Assembly (NCBI GenBank): GCA_934615145.1
Contig: CAKTTM010000020.1
Coordinates: 1-13,133 of the forward strand
Reading direction: 5' to 3'
From: an uncultured Clostridia bacterium
GTDB lineage: Bacteria; Bacillota; Clostridia; Christensenellales; Aristaeellaceae
DNA length: 13,133 bases
Shown: piece by piece, positions 1 through 7,027 of the stretch
Layout of the letters: every line of letters starts with the position of its first letter
How positions within the stretch are numbered: the stretch's first letter is position 1
The notes under the pieces: generated by a model
What the model was told of the DNA's origin: nothing
What the model saw: the letters and a program-made list of their open reading frames with translations, nothing else
Database searches by the model: none
Program-made: the position numbers and the translations under genes

Positions 1-623
1 CGGCTGGACAGCTTCCAGTGGATGCGCTTCATCGCGTCGCCCTCGCGCCAGGCGCGGGTGTCCTCGGGCGAGGTGATGTCCTCGCTGCTGCGGCCGGGCA
101 GCGCCTTGCCGTCGTCGCGCTGCAGGAATTTCAGCTTCTCCACCTCACAGGGCCGGGGCAGCACCACCAGCGGCAGCGGCTTTTGTAGACCCGGCACCGC
201 GAAGTGAAAGAGGCCAAAGAGGTCGCTGACCATCAGCCTCTCCAGCCCCACCGGGATGATGCCCACATGGGGCAGATAAAAGGGAAAGCTGGCCGTCTGC
301 TCGCGCAGCGGCAGGGCATCCATATAGACCCTGGCGCGGCCATCGGGCAGTATCAGGTGCAGCGCCAGCCGGGCCACCGGCAGCGGGCTTTTCATCCTGA
401 TGCTGATGAACAGCCGCCCCTTGCCGCCGCGCTCCACCTTGTTGTCCTGGGCGATCTGGCGCACCTGGGTCAAGCGCCTGGCCAGCAGGGCGCTGACCAG
501 AGCGTAGACAATCAAAAAGATCAGCATCCAGCTGACCAGGTAAAACACCCGCCCACCCAGCGACAGGGCGCTGAGCCCGCTGACCAGCAGCGCGCAGCAG
601 GTGACGAAAAACCGGGCGCTCAT
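1..623 (-). CDS. DUF58 domain-containing membrane protein (C-terminal part beyond left edge)
   Basis: I translated this from the reverse strand. It starts at ATG 623-621, overlaps the MoxR stop codon as ATGA, and stays open to position 1, giving 207 visible residues. The N-terminus has two hydrophobic segments at about residues 5-24 and 27-46 (FYLVSWMLIFLIVYALVSAL), with a short turn between, followed by a mostly beta, soluble region. The last visible residues contain WREGDAMKRIHWKLSS, the hallmark of DUF58 proteins. DUF58 proteins are nearly always encoded next to MoxR ATPases and often followed by a transglutaminase-like protein. They are thought to be membrane-anchored partners or substrates of the ATPase, but the biochemical role is not settled. 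The 4-nt overlap implies translational coupling with the ATPase gene. The family assignment is firm; the function is inferred from family and context only. The true end lies outside the window. Confidence 0.9.
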   Translation of the reverse strand, partial: MSARFFVTCCALLVSGLSALSLGGRVFYLVSWMLIFLIVYALVSALLARRLTQVRQIAQDNKVERGGKGRLFISIRMKSPLPVARLALHLILPDGRARVYMDALPLREQTASFPFYLPHVGIIPVGLERLMVSDLFGLFHFAVPGLQKPLPLVVLPRPCEVEKLKFLQRDDGKALPGRSSEDITSPEDTRAWREGDAMKRIHWKLSS

Positions 624-1570
624 GCGTTCTTGCCGGGCACCGGAAGGCTGTCCAATAGTTGGCGCAGGATGGTCTCTGCCGAATAGCCCTTCATGCGCGC
701 CTCCGGCGTCAGTATCAGGCGGTGGCTCAGCACGCTCAGCGCCATGCGCCGCACATCATCAGGCAGTATATAGTCGCGCCCGGCCAGCACCGCGCAGGCC
801 TGCGCCGCGCGCACCAGCGCGATGGCGCCGCGGGGCGAGACGCCCAGCTGCAGGGCGCTGTTTTGCCGGGTGCTGGCCGCGATGGTGGCCACATAGCTGC
901 GCACCTCGCGGCTGCAGTACACCGTGCCCACCGTCTCTTGCATGGCGATCACCTGGGCGGCGTCCGCCACCGGCAGCAGCGTCTTGAGCGGGCTTTCCTG
1001 GCCGGAGTAGCGGTCCAGCACATCCATCTCCTCCTCAATGGAGGGGTAGCCGATGGAGATGCGCAGGAAGAAGCGGTCCATCTGCGCCTCGGGCAGCGGA
1101 TAAGTGCCCACAAAGTCGATGGGATTTTGCGTGGCCAGCACCATAAAGGGGCGGGGCAGCGCGCGGGTGACACCGTCCACCGTCACCTGGCCCTCCTCCA
1201 TCACCTCCAGCAGGCTGGACTGGGTCTTGGGCGAGGTGCGGTTGATCTCATCGGCCAGCAGTATCTGGGCATTGACGGCGCCTGGCTTGTACTCCATGTC
1301 GCCGGTATTCAGGTTCACCATCGTAAAGCCGGTGATGTCAGAGGGCATGACATCGGGTGTGAACTGTATGCGCTTAAACGAGCAGTTGAGCGACTTGGCC
1401 AGCGCCCCCGCCAGCGTGGTCTTGCCCACGCCCGGCACATCCTCTATCAATACATGGCCCTTGCACAGCAGGGCGATCAGCGCCTGCTCTATGGCCTCAT
1501 CCTTGCCAACGATCACCTGCCGCACATTCTGCTTCAGGGCGTATATCAGATTGCGTGGATCCTCGCTCAT
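620..1570 (-). CDS. MoxR-family AAA+ ATPase
   Basis: A 316-residue protein, the usual length for MoxR ATPases, which act as ATP-dependent chaperones that mature or insert cofactors in partner proteins. Visible motifs are Walker A (EDVPGVGKTT, K50/T51), Walker B (LLADEINR, D107/E108), sensor 1 (ATQNP, N149), the arginine-finger region (EAQMDRFF, R166) and sensor 2 (GVSPRG, R247). I chose ATG 1570 over an upstream in-frame start at 1642 because GGAAGGA (1577-1583) sits 6 nt before it and MSEDPRNLIYALKQ aligns with the usual family N-terminus. The upstream start would also place coding sequence over the promoter at 1614-1642. The gene is first in an operon with the DUF58 gene, overlapping it by 4 nt. 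The partner protein and pathway are not visible here. Confidence 0.95.
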   Translation of the reverse strand: MSEDPRNLIYALKQNVRQVIVGKDEAIEQALIALLCKGHVLIEDVPGVGKTTLAGALAKSLNCSFKRIQFTPDVMPSDITGFTMVNLNTGDMEYKPGAVNAQILLADEINRTSPKTQSSLLEVMEEGQVTVDGVTRALPRPFMVLATQNPIDFVGTYPLPEAQMDRFFLRISIGYPSIEEEMDVLDRYSGQESPLKTLLPVADAAQVIAMQETVGTVYCSREVRSYVATIAASTRQNSALQLGVSPRGAIALVRAAQACAVLAGRDYILPDDVRRMALSVLSHRLILTPEARMKGYSAETILRQLLDSLPVPGKNA

Positions 1571-1613
1571 ACATCGTCCTTCCCGGCGCGGCTTCCAGAG
1601 CGCACGCAGGGAC

Positions 1614-1642
1614 ATTATAGCCGCAGGGGCAATAATTTGCAA
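1614..1642 (-). promoter_or_regulatory. Sigma-A-type promoter for the MoxR/DUF58 operon
   Basis: On the reverse strand, TTGCAA (1642-1637, 4/6 matches to the -35 consensus) is followed by exactly 17 nt and then a perfect TATAAT (1619-1614). Transcription would begin near 1607, giving a leader of about 37 nt before the MoxR ATG at 1570. Seen directly in sequence; activity is inferred. Confidence 0.7.
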
Positions 1643-1658
1643 TTCTTTCGTAAAGAGT

Positions 1659-1692
1659 TTGACACAAATATGCTGTCCGCTGCGTGTATAAT
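1659..1692 (+). promoter_or_regulatory. Possible promoter of the SDR gene
   Basis: TTGACA (1659-1664) and TATAAT (1687-1692) are both perfect hexamers, but the spacer is 22 nt instead of about 17, and no alternative -35 or extended -10 (TGn) is visible at normal spacing. Transcription from this -10 would start near 1699, almost on the Shine-Dalgarno at 1701, leaving a leader of only about 15 nt. The hexamers could be coincidental, or one could belong to a different arrangement. The region is shared with the divergent MoxR promoter. Confidence 0.4.
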
Positions 1693-1713
1693 AGGCTCAG
1701 AGGAGGTGGCGAT

Positions 1714-2547
1714 TTGGCAGGCAAAACCATCATCATCACCGGCGCCAGCGACGGCATTGGCCGGGAGGCGGCGCGGGGGCTGCACCGCCTGGGGCATCGA
1801 GTGGTCATCGTGGGCAGGAATCCTGAAAAGACAGAAGCGGTGGGCCGCGAGCTGCAGGCGCCGCACTATATAGCGGACTTTGCCAGCCTGGCAGAGGTCA
1901 GGGCGCTGGCAGGGCAGCTGCTGCGCGACTTTCCCCACATCGATGTGCTCTGCAACAACGCCGGCGGCCTCTTTAGCCAGCGCCAGATCACGCAGGACGG
2001 CTACAAAATGACCTTTCAGGTCAACCACCTGGCCCCCTTCCTGCTAACGAGGCTGCTGTTGGACAGGCTGATCGCCTCGCGGGCCAGCGTGCTGTATACC
2101 GCCAGCGGCGCGCACAGGGTGATATCGCTCTATCGTCCCAGCGTCCCGCAGTGGGCGCCGCTGCCGATATTGGCCTACGGCAACAGCAAGCTGATGAATA
2201 TCTATGTCGCCCGCGAGCTGCACAGGCGCTATCATGCCCAGGGCCTGCGCAGCGCCAGCTATCATCCGGGCGTGGTGGCCAGCAACTTTGCCGTGGCGTC
2301 CAGCTCGCCCGTGCGGCTGATGTATGCCACCGAGCTTAAAAGGCTGCTGGGGATGGTCAGCAATGAGGAGGGCGCGGACACACTGGTCTGGCTGGCGAAT
2401 ACGCAGCCCGATCAAGACTGGCCCTCGGGCGGCTACTTCATCCGCCGCCAGCTCAGTCCGCCCTCCCCCAAGGGGCAGCGCCAGGATCTGGCAGAGCAAC
2501 TGTGGGAGCTGAGCATGCAGATGATATCCCCTTTCCTTGATTCTTAA
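1714..2547 (+). CDS. Short-chain dehydrogenase/reductase, retinol-dehydrogenase-like
   Basis: NAD(P)-dependent oxidoreductase of the classical SDR family, 277 residues. From the TTG start the cofactor-binding motif TGASDGIG is at residues 9-16, the NNAG motif at 81-84, and the catalytic tetrad is N104, S131 (TASGAH), Y155 and K159 (YGNSK). The HPGVV stretch after the active site resembles the retinol dehydrogenase/WWOX-like subgroup, but the substrate cannot be read from sequence. I chose TTG 1714 because AGGAGGTG (1701-1708) lies 5 nt upstream and the protein then begins right at the first beta strand (LAGKTIIITG). A GTG at 1684 in the same frame would overlap the candidate -10 and lacks an RBS. 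The exported metallopeptidase gene follows 38 nt downstream without a visible terminator, so they may form one transcript. Confidence 0.92.
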   Translation: MAGKTIIITGASDGIGREAARGLHRLGHRVVIVGRNPEKTEAVGRELQAPHYIADFASLAEVRALAGQLLRDFPHIDVLCNNAGGLFSQRQITQDGYKMTFQVNHLAPFLLTRLLLDRLIASRASVLYTASGAHRVISLYRPSVPQWAPLPILAYGNSKLMNIYVARELHRRYHAQGLRSASYHPGVVASNFAVASSSPVRLMYATELKRLLGMVSNEEGADTLVWLANTQPDQDWPSGGYFIRRQLSPPSPKGQRQDLAEQLWELSMQMISPFLDS

Positions 2548-2585
2548 CCTTTCATCCCCCGCCTGACCACCCCCAAGGAGGCCTT

Positions 2586-4505
2586 ATGCGCAGGATCGTC
2601 ACGCTGTGTTTGTCGCTCTGGCTGGCGCTGCTGCCGCTTGGCGGCCTGAGCGCGCCCGCCGCCCGTTTTGGCGCGCATCCGGAGGTCTCAGGCCAGCCGG
2701 GGCTATACCTGCTCAGCGCCCAGCCCGAGCAGGGCATCGCCACCAGCATGGCCCTGCGGGGCCAGCAGGCGCTGATACTCTTAAGCCCCGATCAGCAGGA
2801 CCAGCCCTCGCAGCTGCTGCTTTATGATATGCAGGCCGGCGAAGCCCTGCATCGGGCGTCCATCGGCCCCTCCTCCACCAGGGCGGGCGGCGCCATGCGG
2901 GCGGGCTTCCTGGCCGATGGTCGGCCCTACCTGCTGGACCTGGGCGCCATCGAGCTGCGCCTCTATGACCAGGCGCTCAATCTGCAGACATCCTTCACAC
3001 CGCCCGGCACGGCCGAGCTCTACGAGCCAAGGCTGTCGCCCGATGGGCAATACCTGTGGGCGGGCGACCTGGAAAGCCACGAGGCGCTGGGCTACCCGCT
3101 GGCGGGCGGCCAGGCGCTGCGCCTGCGCTCGCCGCTGCCGGGGCAGTGGATGTTCGCCGGCTTTGCCCAGATCGGCGCGGATGAACTGTTGGTCATCTTT
3201 CAGGATAATGCCGGGCACCAGGCCCTGCATACATATCAGATCAGCACGGGGCAGACCAGGGTACAGCCCTTGATGCAGGGCTTTGTCTTTCACGATGGCG
3301 ACGGCTGGGTCTACCAGATCAGGGGCCAGGTGGCGCTCTTTGCCCGCGCGGGGGCACCGGGCGCGCTGCTGCGGGTGGCTGCCTGGCGCGAGCATGAGTA
3401 TCCGCTCTATTTCCAAGGCGATCAGATGATCAGCCAGCCGCCCGACGGCACCGGCATGAGGCTCTATGACCTGCAGCGGGGCCTGCTGCTGGGCGAGCTG
3501 GGCGATGTGTCCAGCTACACCCACCAGGGCTTTGACCAGATCGCCCTGTCAGACGAGGGCTACGCGCTGCTGAGCGACAGCGACTTTGACAGCGGCAGCA
3601 CGCGCTTCTTCCTTTGGGATCACGCGCTGCAGGCGCTCAACACCCCGGTGGGCATGCGGCAGACCAGCTATGACGAGATGGCAATGGACAACGATGTGCT
3701 GGCCGCCGAGATCGAGGCGGAGTTTGGCGTCAAGATCCACCTGCGCGAGGCTGGCACCGGCTTTCACAACCCGGTCTATTACGCGCAGATCTGCCAGGAC
3801 GAGGTGGCCATCGCCCGGACGCTTGAGAGTCTGCGCGACTTCCTGGCCGACCTGCCCCCCGGCCTGATTGCGGCCTCGCTGACAGGGGCCTACACGCATC
3901 TGAGCTTTTATTTGAGCGGCCTCATACTGCCCAAGGGCGAGGAGGGTATCAGCGCCGCCTCGGGGCTGAGCTCTGACCACGGGCAGGAGCGCTACATCAT
4001 CCTGGACGCCACAGACATGCGCGCGCGCGGCAACCTGGCGCACGAGTACATGCATGTGCTGGAAGACAGCCTGCTGGCCTGGGACAATGCCCACCACGGC
4101 GAAAGCCTGGGGCGCTTTGAGCTGTTGAGCCCCCCTGCCTGGGAGCTGGGCGGCTACAACTGGGGCTACCGCATGGCGGACGGCAGCGAGATGTATGAGA
4201 CCGCCTTCACCACCCATGCCGAGGATCCCCAGCCAGACAATATCTACTACATCGACGCCTACTCGCGCAGCCTCCCGCTGGAGGACAGGGCCAGGCTGTT
4301 TGAATACCTGTTCATGCAGGAGGCCTCCTTGCAGGTGATGCTGGGCTACCCCCACCTGCTGCGCAAGGCGCAGTACCTGGCAGCCCTGCTGCGCCAGGCC
4401 TTCCCGCTGATACAGGAGCCGCCCATCTGGGAGCGGCCGCTGCCCCAGCCTGAAAACGGCGACTGGACGCAGTTCCTGGCGATCGATCTGCCCGAGGCCG
4501 CCTAA
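2586..4505 (+). CDS. Exported protein with beta-propeller-like repeats and HExxH zinc-metallopeptidase-like C-terminal domain
   Basis: A 639-residue protein. Residues 1-23 form a typical Sec signal peptide: MRR, then a hydrophobic run, ending near GLSA. There is no lipobox cysteine, so it is probably released or loosely attached. Residues about 35-370 contain recurring blade-like segments (LYDMQAGEAL, SPDGQYLWAGD, TYQISTGQTR, LYDLQRGLLL) that suggest a beta-propeller, though blades are degenerate. Residues about 380-630 form a second domain with HEYMH at 486-490, a classic HExxH zinc/catalytic motif, followed by aromatic-rich sequence and DAYSRSLPLEDRARLFEY at about 558-574, where E566 may be the third zinc ligand. 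This pattern resembles uncharacterised metallopeptidases of gut Firmicutes. The start has AAGGAGG 4 nt upstream. Peptidase activity and target are inferred. The gene follows the SDR by 38 nt and precedes uvrB, which has its own promoter. Confidence 0.8.
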   Translation: MRRIVTLCLSLWLALLPLGGLSAPAARFGAHPEVSGQPGLYLLSAQPEQGIATSMALRGQQALILLSPDQQDQPSQLLLYDMQAGEALHRASIGPSSTRAGGAMRAGFLADGRPYLLDLGAIELRLYDQALNLQTSFTPPGTAELYEPRLSPDGQYLWAGDLESHEALGYPLAGGQALRLRSPLPGQWMFAGFAQIGADELLVIFQDNAGHQALHTYQISTGQTRVQPLMQGFVFHDGDGWVYQIRGQVALFARAGAPGALLRVAAWREHEYPLYFQGDQMISQPPDGTGMRLYDLQRGLLLGELGDVSSYTHQGFDQIALSDEGYALLSDSDFDSGSTRFFLWDHALQALNTPVGMRQTSYDEMAMDNDVLAAEIEAEFGVKIHLREAGTGFHNPVYYAQICQDEVAIARTLESLRDFLADLPPGLIAASLTGAYTHLSFYLSGLILPKGEEGISAASGLSSDHGQERYIILDATDMRARGNLAHEYMHVLEDSLLAWDNAHHGESLGRFELLSPPAWELGGYNWGYRMADGSEMYETAFTTHAEDPQPDNIYYIDAYSRSLPLEDRARLFEYLFMQEASLQVMLGYPHLLRKAQYLAALLRQAFPLIQEPPIWERPLPQPENGDWTQFLAIDLPEAA

Positions 4506-4512
4506 GCGGGGC

Positions 4513-4541
4513 TTGCCTGTGGAGCCATCGCCTGCTACAAT
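4513..4541 (+). promoter_or_regulatory. uvrB promoter
   Basis: TTGCCT (4513-4518, 4/6) and TACAAT (4536-4541, 5/6) are separated by 17 nt. The predicted start of transcription, near 4548, falls within the LexA box, so repressor binding would block initiation. Its presence just after the stop codon of the preceding gene indicates uvrB has its own promoter, although read-through is possible as no terminator is seen. Confidence 0.65.
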
Positions 4542-4544
4542 AAG

Positions 4545-4558
4545 CGAACAAACATTCC
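4545..4558 (+). promoter_or_regulatory. LexA/DinR SOS box upstream of uvrB
   Basis: CGAACAAACATTCC matches the Bacillus-type SOS box CGAACRNRYGTTYC at 13 of 14 positions (A instead of G at position 10). It lies directly after the -10 hexamer of the uvrB promoter, an ideal repressor position. uvrB is a classic SOS gene, so site and gene support each other. LexA binding itself is inferred. Confidence 0.8.
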
Positions 4559-4561
4559 CTT

Positions 4562-4591
4562 AAAGGAACCTCATGGAAAGGAGCCTCATGG
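4562..4591 (+). repeat. Tandem duplication of the uvrB ribosome binding site and start codon
   Basis: Two adjacent 15-nt units, 4562-4576 and 4577-4591, both fit AAAGGARCCTCATGG and differ at one base. Each carries a Shine-Dalgarno (AAAGGA or AAAGGAG) and an ATG, at 4573 and 4588. As 15 nt equals five codons, both starts are in the uvrB frame. Confidence 0.9.
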
Positions 4592-6600
4592 GCCAGTTCA
4601 AACTCGTTTCCCCCTACCAGGCCAAGGGCGATCAGCCCCAGGCCATTGCTGCCCTGGCCGAGGGCCTGCAGGACGGCTTCAGCGCGCAGACGCTGCTGGG
4701 CGTCACGGGCTCGGGCAAGACATTCACCATGGCCTCCGTCATCGAAAAGGCGCAGCGACCCACCCTGGTCATCGCGCACAACAAGACACTGGCCGCCCAG
4801 CTGTGCAGCGAGTTTCGCGCCTTCTTTCCCGACAGCGCGGTGGAGTACTTCGTCAGCTATTATGACTATTACCAGCCCGAGGCCTATATCGCCTCCAGCG
4901 ACACCTATATCGAGAAGGATTCGGCCATCAACGACGAGATCGACCGCCTGCGCCACTCGGCCACCTCGGCGCTGCGGGAAAGGCGCGATGTCATCATCGT
5001 GGCCTCGGTCAGCTGCATCTACTCCATGGGCGACCCCAGCGAGTACGAGGGCCAGATGATCTCGCTTAGGCCCGGCATGCGCATGTCGCCGGAGTCCCTG
5101 GCCCTGCGCCTGGTAGAGATACAGTACGAGCGCAACGACATCGGCTTTGGCCGCGGCATGTTCCGCATCCGCGGCGATGTGGTGGAGATCATCCCCGTCG
5201 ATCAGAAGGACGACGGCATCCGGGTGGAGTTCTTTGGCGACGAGATCGAGCGGGTGAGCGAGTTTAATTTGAGCAGCGGCCACATGACCCGCGCGGTCAA
5301 CCACGCCGCCGTCTTCCCCGCCACCCACTACGCCATCGGCATACAGGGCCTGGACGCGCAGATCGACCAGATCGAGCGCGACCTGCAGCTGCGCATCCAG
5401 CACTTTGAAGACAACAACCAACTGCTGGAGGCCCAGCGCATCGCCCAGCGCACCCGCTATGACATCGAGATGCTGCGCGAGCTTGGCATGTGCTCGGGCA
5501 TTGAGAACTACAGCCGCTACTTTGACGGCCGCAGCCCTGGCGATCCGCCGTTTAGCCTGCTTGACTATTTCCCCAAGGACTTCATCTGCTTTATCGATGA
5601 GAGCCATGTCACCCTGCCCCAGATACGCGGCATGTACGCCGGCGACAAGGCGCGCAAGACCGCGCTGGTGGACTATGGCTTCCGCCTGCCCTCCGCCTTT
5701 GACAACCGGCCGCTGACATTTGAGGAGTTTGAGCAGCGCATCCGCCAGGTCATCTTTGTCTCCGCCACGCCCGGCCCCTATGAGGCCGCGCACGCCAGCC
5801 AGACGGTGGAGCAGATCATACGCCCCACCGGCCTGCTGGACCCCAAGATCATCGTGCGGCCGGCCACCGGGCAGATCGACGACCTGCTAAGCGAGATCCA
5901 CCTGGTCACCGATCAGGGCTTCCGCATACTGGTCACCACGCTGACCAAGGCCATGGCCGAGCGCCTGACCGACTACCTGCGCGAGAACGGCGTACGGGTG
6001 CGCTACCTGCACAGCGATATCAAGACCATGGAGCGCATGGTGCTGCTGCGCGATCTGCGCCTGGGGCTCTATGATGTACTGGTGGGGATCAACCTGCTCA
6101 GAGAAGGTCTTGACCTGCCAGAAGTGGGTCTGGTGGCCATTTTGGATGCGGATAAGGAGGGTTTCCTGAGGTCGGAGACCAGTTTGGTGCAGACGGTGGG
6201 CCGCGCCGCGCGCAACACAGAGGGCCGGGTCATCATGTACGCCGATGACCCCACCGACAGCATGATGCGCGCCATCGCCGAGACCACCCGCCGCCGCGAC
6301 ATACAGTCCGCCTACAACGAGGCTCACGGCATCACGCCCGAATCCATCAACTCCGCCGTGCGGGCGCTGATCGAGATCGCGGCCGAGACCGAGCAAAACT
6401 ACGCCGCCTCCATGACCGAGGACGAGCGCGCCGCCCTGATCAGCGCCATCGAGGACAAGATGCTCTCCGCCGCCGGCGCCCTTGACTTTGAAAAGGCGGC
6501 GCAGTACCGCGACGAGCTCTTCCAGCTGCAGGGCAAGGCACCCATCGAGAAGGAACAGCCCCAGCCCGTCAGAAGAAGAAGGGCCAGGAACAGGAAGTGA
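4573..6600 (+). CDS. uvrB: UvrABC excinuclease subunit B
   Basis: DNA-damage recognition and helicase-like subunit of nucleotide excision repair, which takes DNA from UvrA and recruits UvrC for incision. The sequence follows Bacillus UvrB closely throughout. Numbered from ATG 4573 (675 residues), Walker A GVTGSGKT ends at K49-T50, the aromatic beta-hairpin region that clamps DNA ([14 protein letters not shown]) starts at Y92, the DEAD-type box DESH is at 342-345, and motif [11 protein letters not shown] begins at Q540. A UVR motif for UvrC contact lies at about 620-655 ([17 protein letters not shown]). An arginine-rich tail ([11 protein letters not shown]) follows. ATG 4588 ([11 protein letters not shown], 670 residues) is an equally good start, as the RBS and start region is duplicated, and matches the family N-terminus slightly better. 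The promoter carries an SOS box. The NTF2-like gene follows immediately. Confidence 0.98.
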   Translation: MERSLMGQFKLVSPYQAKGDQPQAIAALAEGLQDGFSAQTLLGVTGSGKTFTMASVIEKAQRPTLVIAHNKTLAAQLCSEFRAFFPDSAVEYFVSYYDYYQPEAYIASSDTYIEKDSAINDEIDRLRHSATSALRERRDVIIVASVSCIYSMGDPSEYEGQMISLRPGMRMSPESLALRLVEIQYERNDIGFGRGMFRIRGDVVEIIPVDQKDDGIRVEFFGDEIERVSEFNLSSGHMTRAVNHAAVFPATHYAIGIQGLDAQIDQIERDLQLRIQHFEDNNQLLEAQRIAQRTRYDIEMLRELGMCSGIENYSRYFDGRSPGDPPFSLLDYFPKDFICFIDESHVTLPQIRGMYAGDKARKTALVDYGFRLPSAFDNRPLTFEEFEQRIRQVIFVSATPGPYEAAHASQTVEQIIRPTGLLDPKIIVRPATGQIDDLLSEIHLVTDQGFRILVTTLTKAMAERLTDYLRENGVRVRYLHSDIKTMERMVLLRDLRLGLYDVLVGINLLREGLDLPEVGLVAILDADKEGFLRSETSLVQTVGRAARNTEGRVIMYADDPTDSMMRAIAETTRRRDIQSAYNEAHGITPESINSAVRALIEIAAETEQNYAASMTEDERAALISAIEDKMLSAAGALDFEKAAQYRDELFQLQGKAPIEKEQPQPVRRRRARNRK

Positions 6601-6602
6601 AC

Positions 6603-6974
6603 ATGGATATACACGCCTTCATGGCCGCTGTCGCCGCCCAGGACGCGCAGGGCATGCGCCGCTTCCTGCACCCTGAGGCGCAGATACACTGGCACAACAG
6701 CAATGAATGCTTCACGGCCGAAGAGTACATCCGCGCCAACTGCGAGTACCCCGGCAGCTGGCTGGGCCAGGTCGAGCGCCTGGAGCAAGCAGGCGATCTA
6801 TCCATCGCCGTCACCCACATCTGGGCGCCGGAGGGCTCCCCGTCCTTCCGATCAATCTCCTTCATCCGCGTGCAGGACGACCGCATCATTGCCCTGGACG
6901 AATACTGGAGCGAAGACGGCCCGCCGCCCGCCTGGCGGCAGGCGATTGGCATCGGGCGGGCGATCAGGGAATAG
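6603..6974 (+). CDS. NTF2-like (SnoaL-type) small protein of unknown function
   Basis: A 123-residue protein with the length and pattern of the NTF2/SnoaL cone-fold superfamily: an N-terminal helix (DIHAFMAAVAAQDAQGMRRF), a conserved-looking pocket region (AQIHWHNSNECFTAEEYI), then beta strands ending in ISFIRVQDDRIIALDEYWSEDG. Similar stand-alone proteins are common in Firmicutes and annotated as nuclear transport factor 2 family proteins; the ligand or reaction is unknown. I prefer ATG 6603, with AGGAAG (6592-6597) 5 nt upstream. GTG 6597 in the same frame overlaps the uvrB stop and would add two residues. The tight spacing means it is co-transcribed and probably translationally coupled with uvrB, so it may share SOS control, but a repair role is not shown. 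A strong terminator follows the stop by 11 nt. Confidence 0.8.
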   Translation: MDIHAFMAAVAAQDAQGMRRFLHPEAQIHWHNSNECFTAEEYIRANCEYPGSWLGQVERLEQAGDLSIAVTHIWAPEGSPSFRSISFIRVQDDRIIALDEYWSEDGPPPAWRQAIGIGRAIRE

Positions 6975-6985
6975 AAGAGGCAAGA

Positions 6986-7014
6986 CAAAACCACCGGCTG
7001 AACCGGTGGTTTTG
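6986..7014. terminator. Bidirectional intrinsic terminator between uvrB and speE operons
   Basis: A perfect 12-bp stem pairs CAAAACCACCGG (6986-6997) with CCGGTGGTTTTG (7003-7014) around a 5-nt loop CTGAA. The arm ends give T-rich 3' flanks in both directions (TTTTGTTTG on the plus strand, TTTTGTCTTG on the minus strand). It lies between the convergent ends of the uvrB/NTF2 and speA/speE transcripts and can serve both. Confidence 0.9.
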
Positions 7015-7027
7015 TTTGATCTATGCC

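Noticed and set aside
659..1873. Open frame of 404 codons on the plus strand across MoxR and the intergenic region
   Set aside because: It is antisense to MoxR, runs through both divergent promoters, is His/Gln/Ala-rich and resembles no protein family. It is a shadow of GC-rich codon usage.
3549..4355. Open frame of 268 codons antisense to the metallopeptidase-like gene, and similar ones at 2781-3524, 5887-6396, 7850-8539 and 11324-11866
   Set aside because: All mirror a well-supported gene on the opposite strand, have compositionally biased translations and lack ribosome binding sites.
4496..4532. Possible terminator after the metallopeptidase-like gene (CCGC-CTAA-GCGG and GGCT/AGCC pairings)
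   Set aside because: Stems are only 4 bp and no T-run follows, so read-through toward uvrB cannot be excluded.
4312..5793. Open frame of 493 codons on the minus strand opposite uvrB
   Set aside because: It lies antisense to the unmistakable uvrB coding sequence. Long stop-free antisense frames are expected in GC-rich DNA, the translation is low-complexity (Ala, Val, Gly, Leu, Gln-rich) without recognisable domains, and there is no RBS or promoter.
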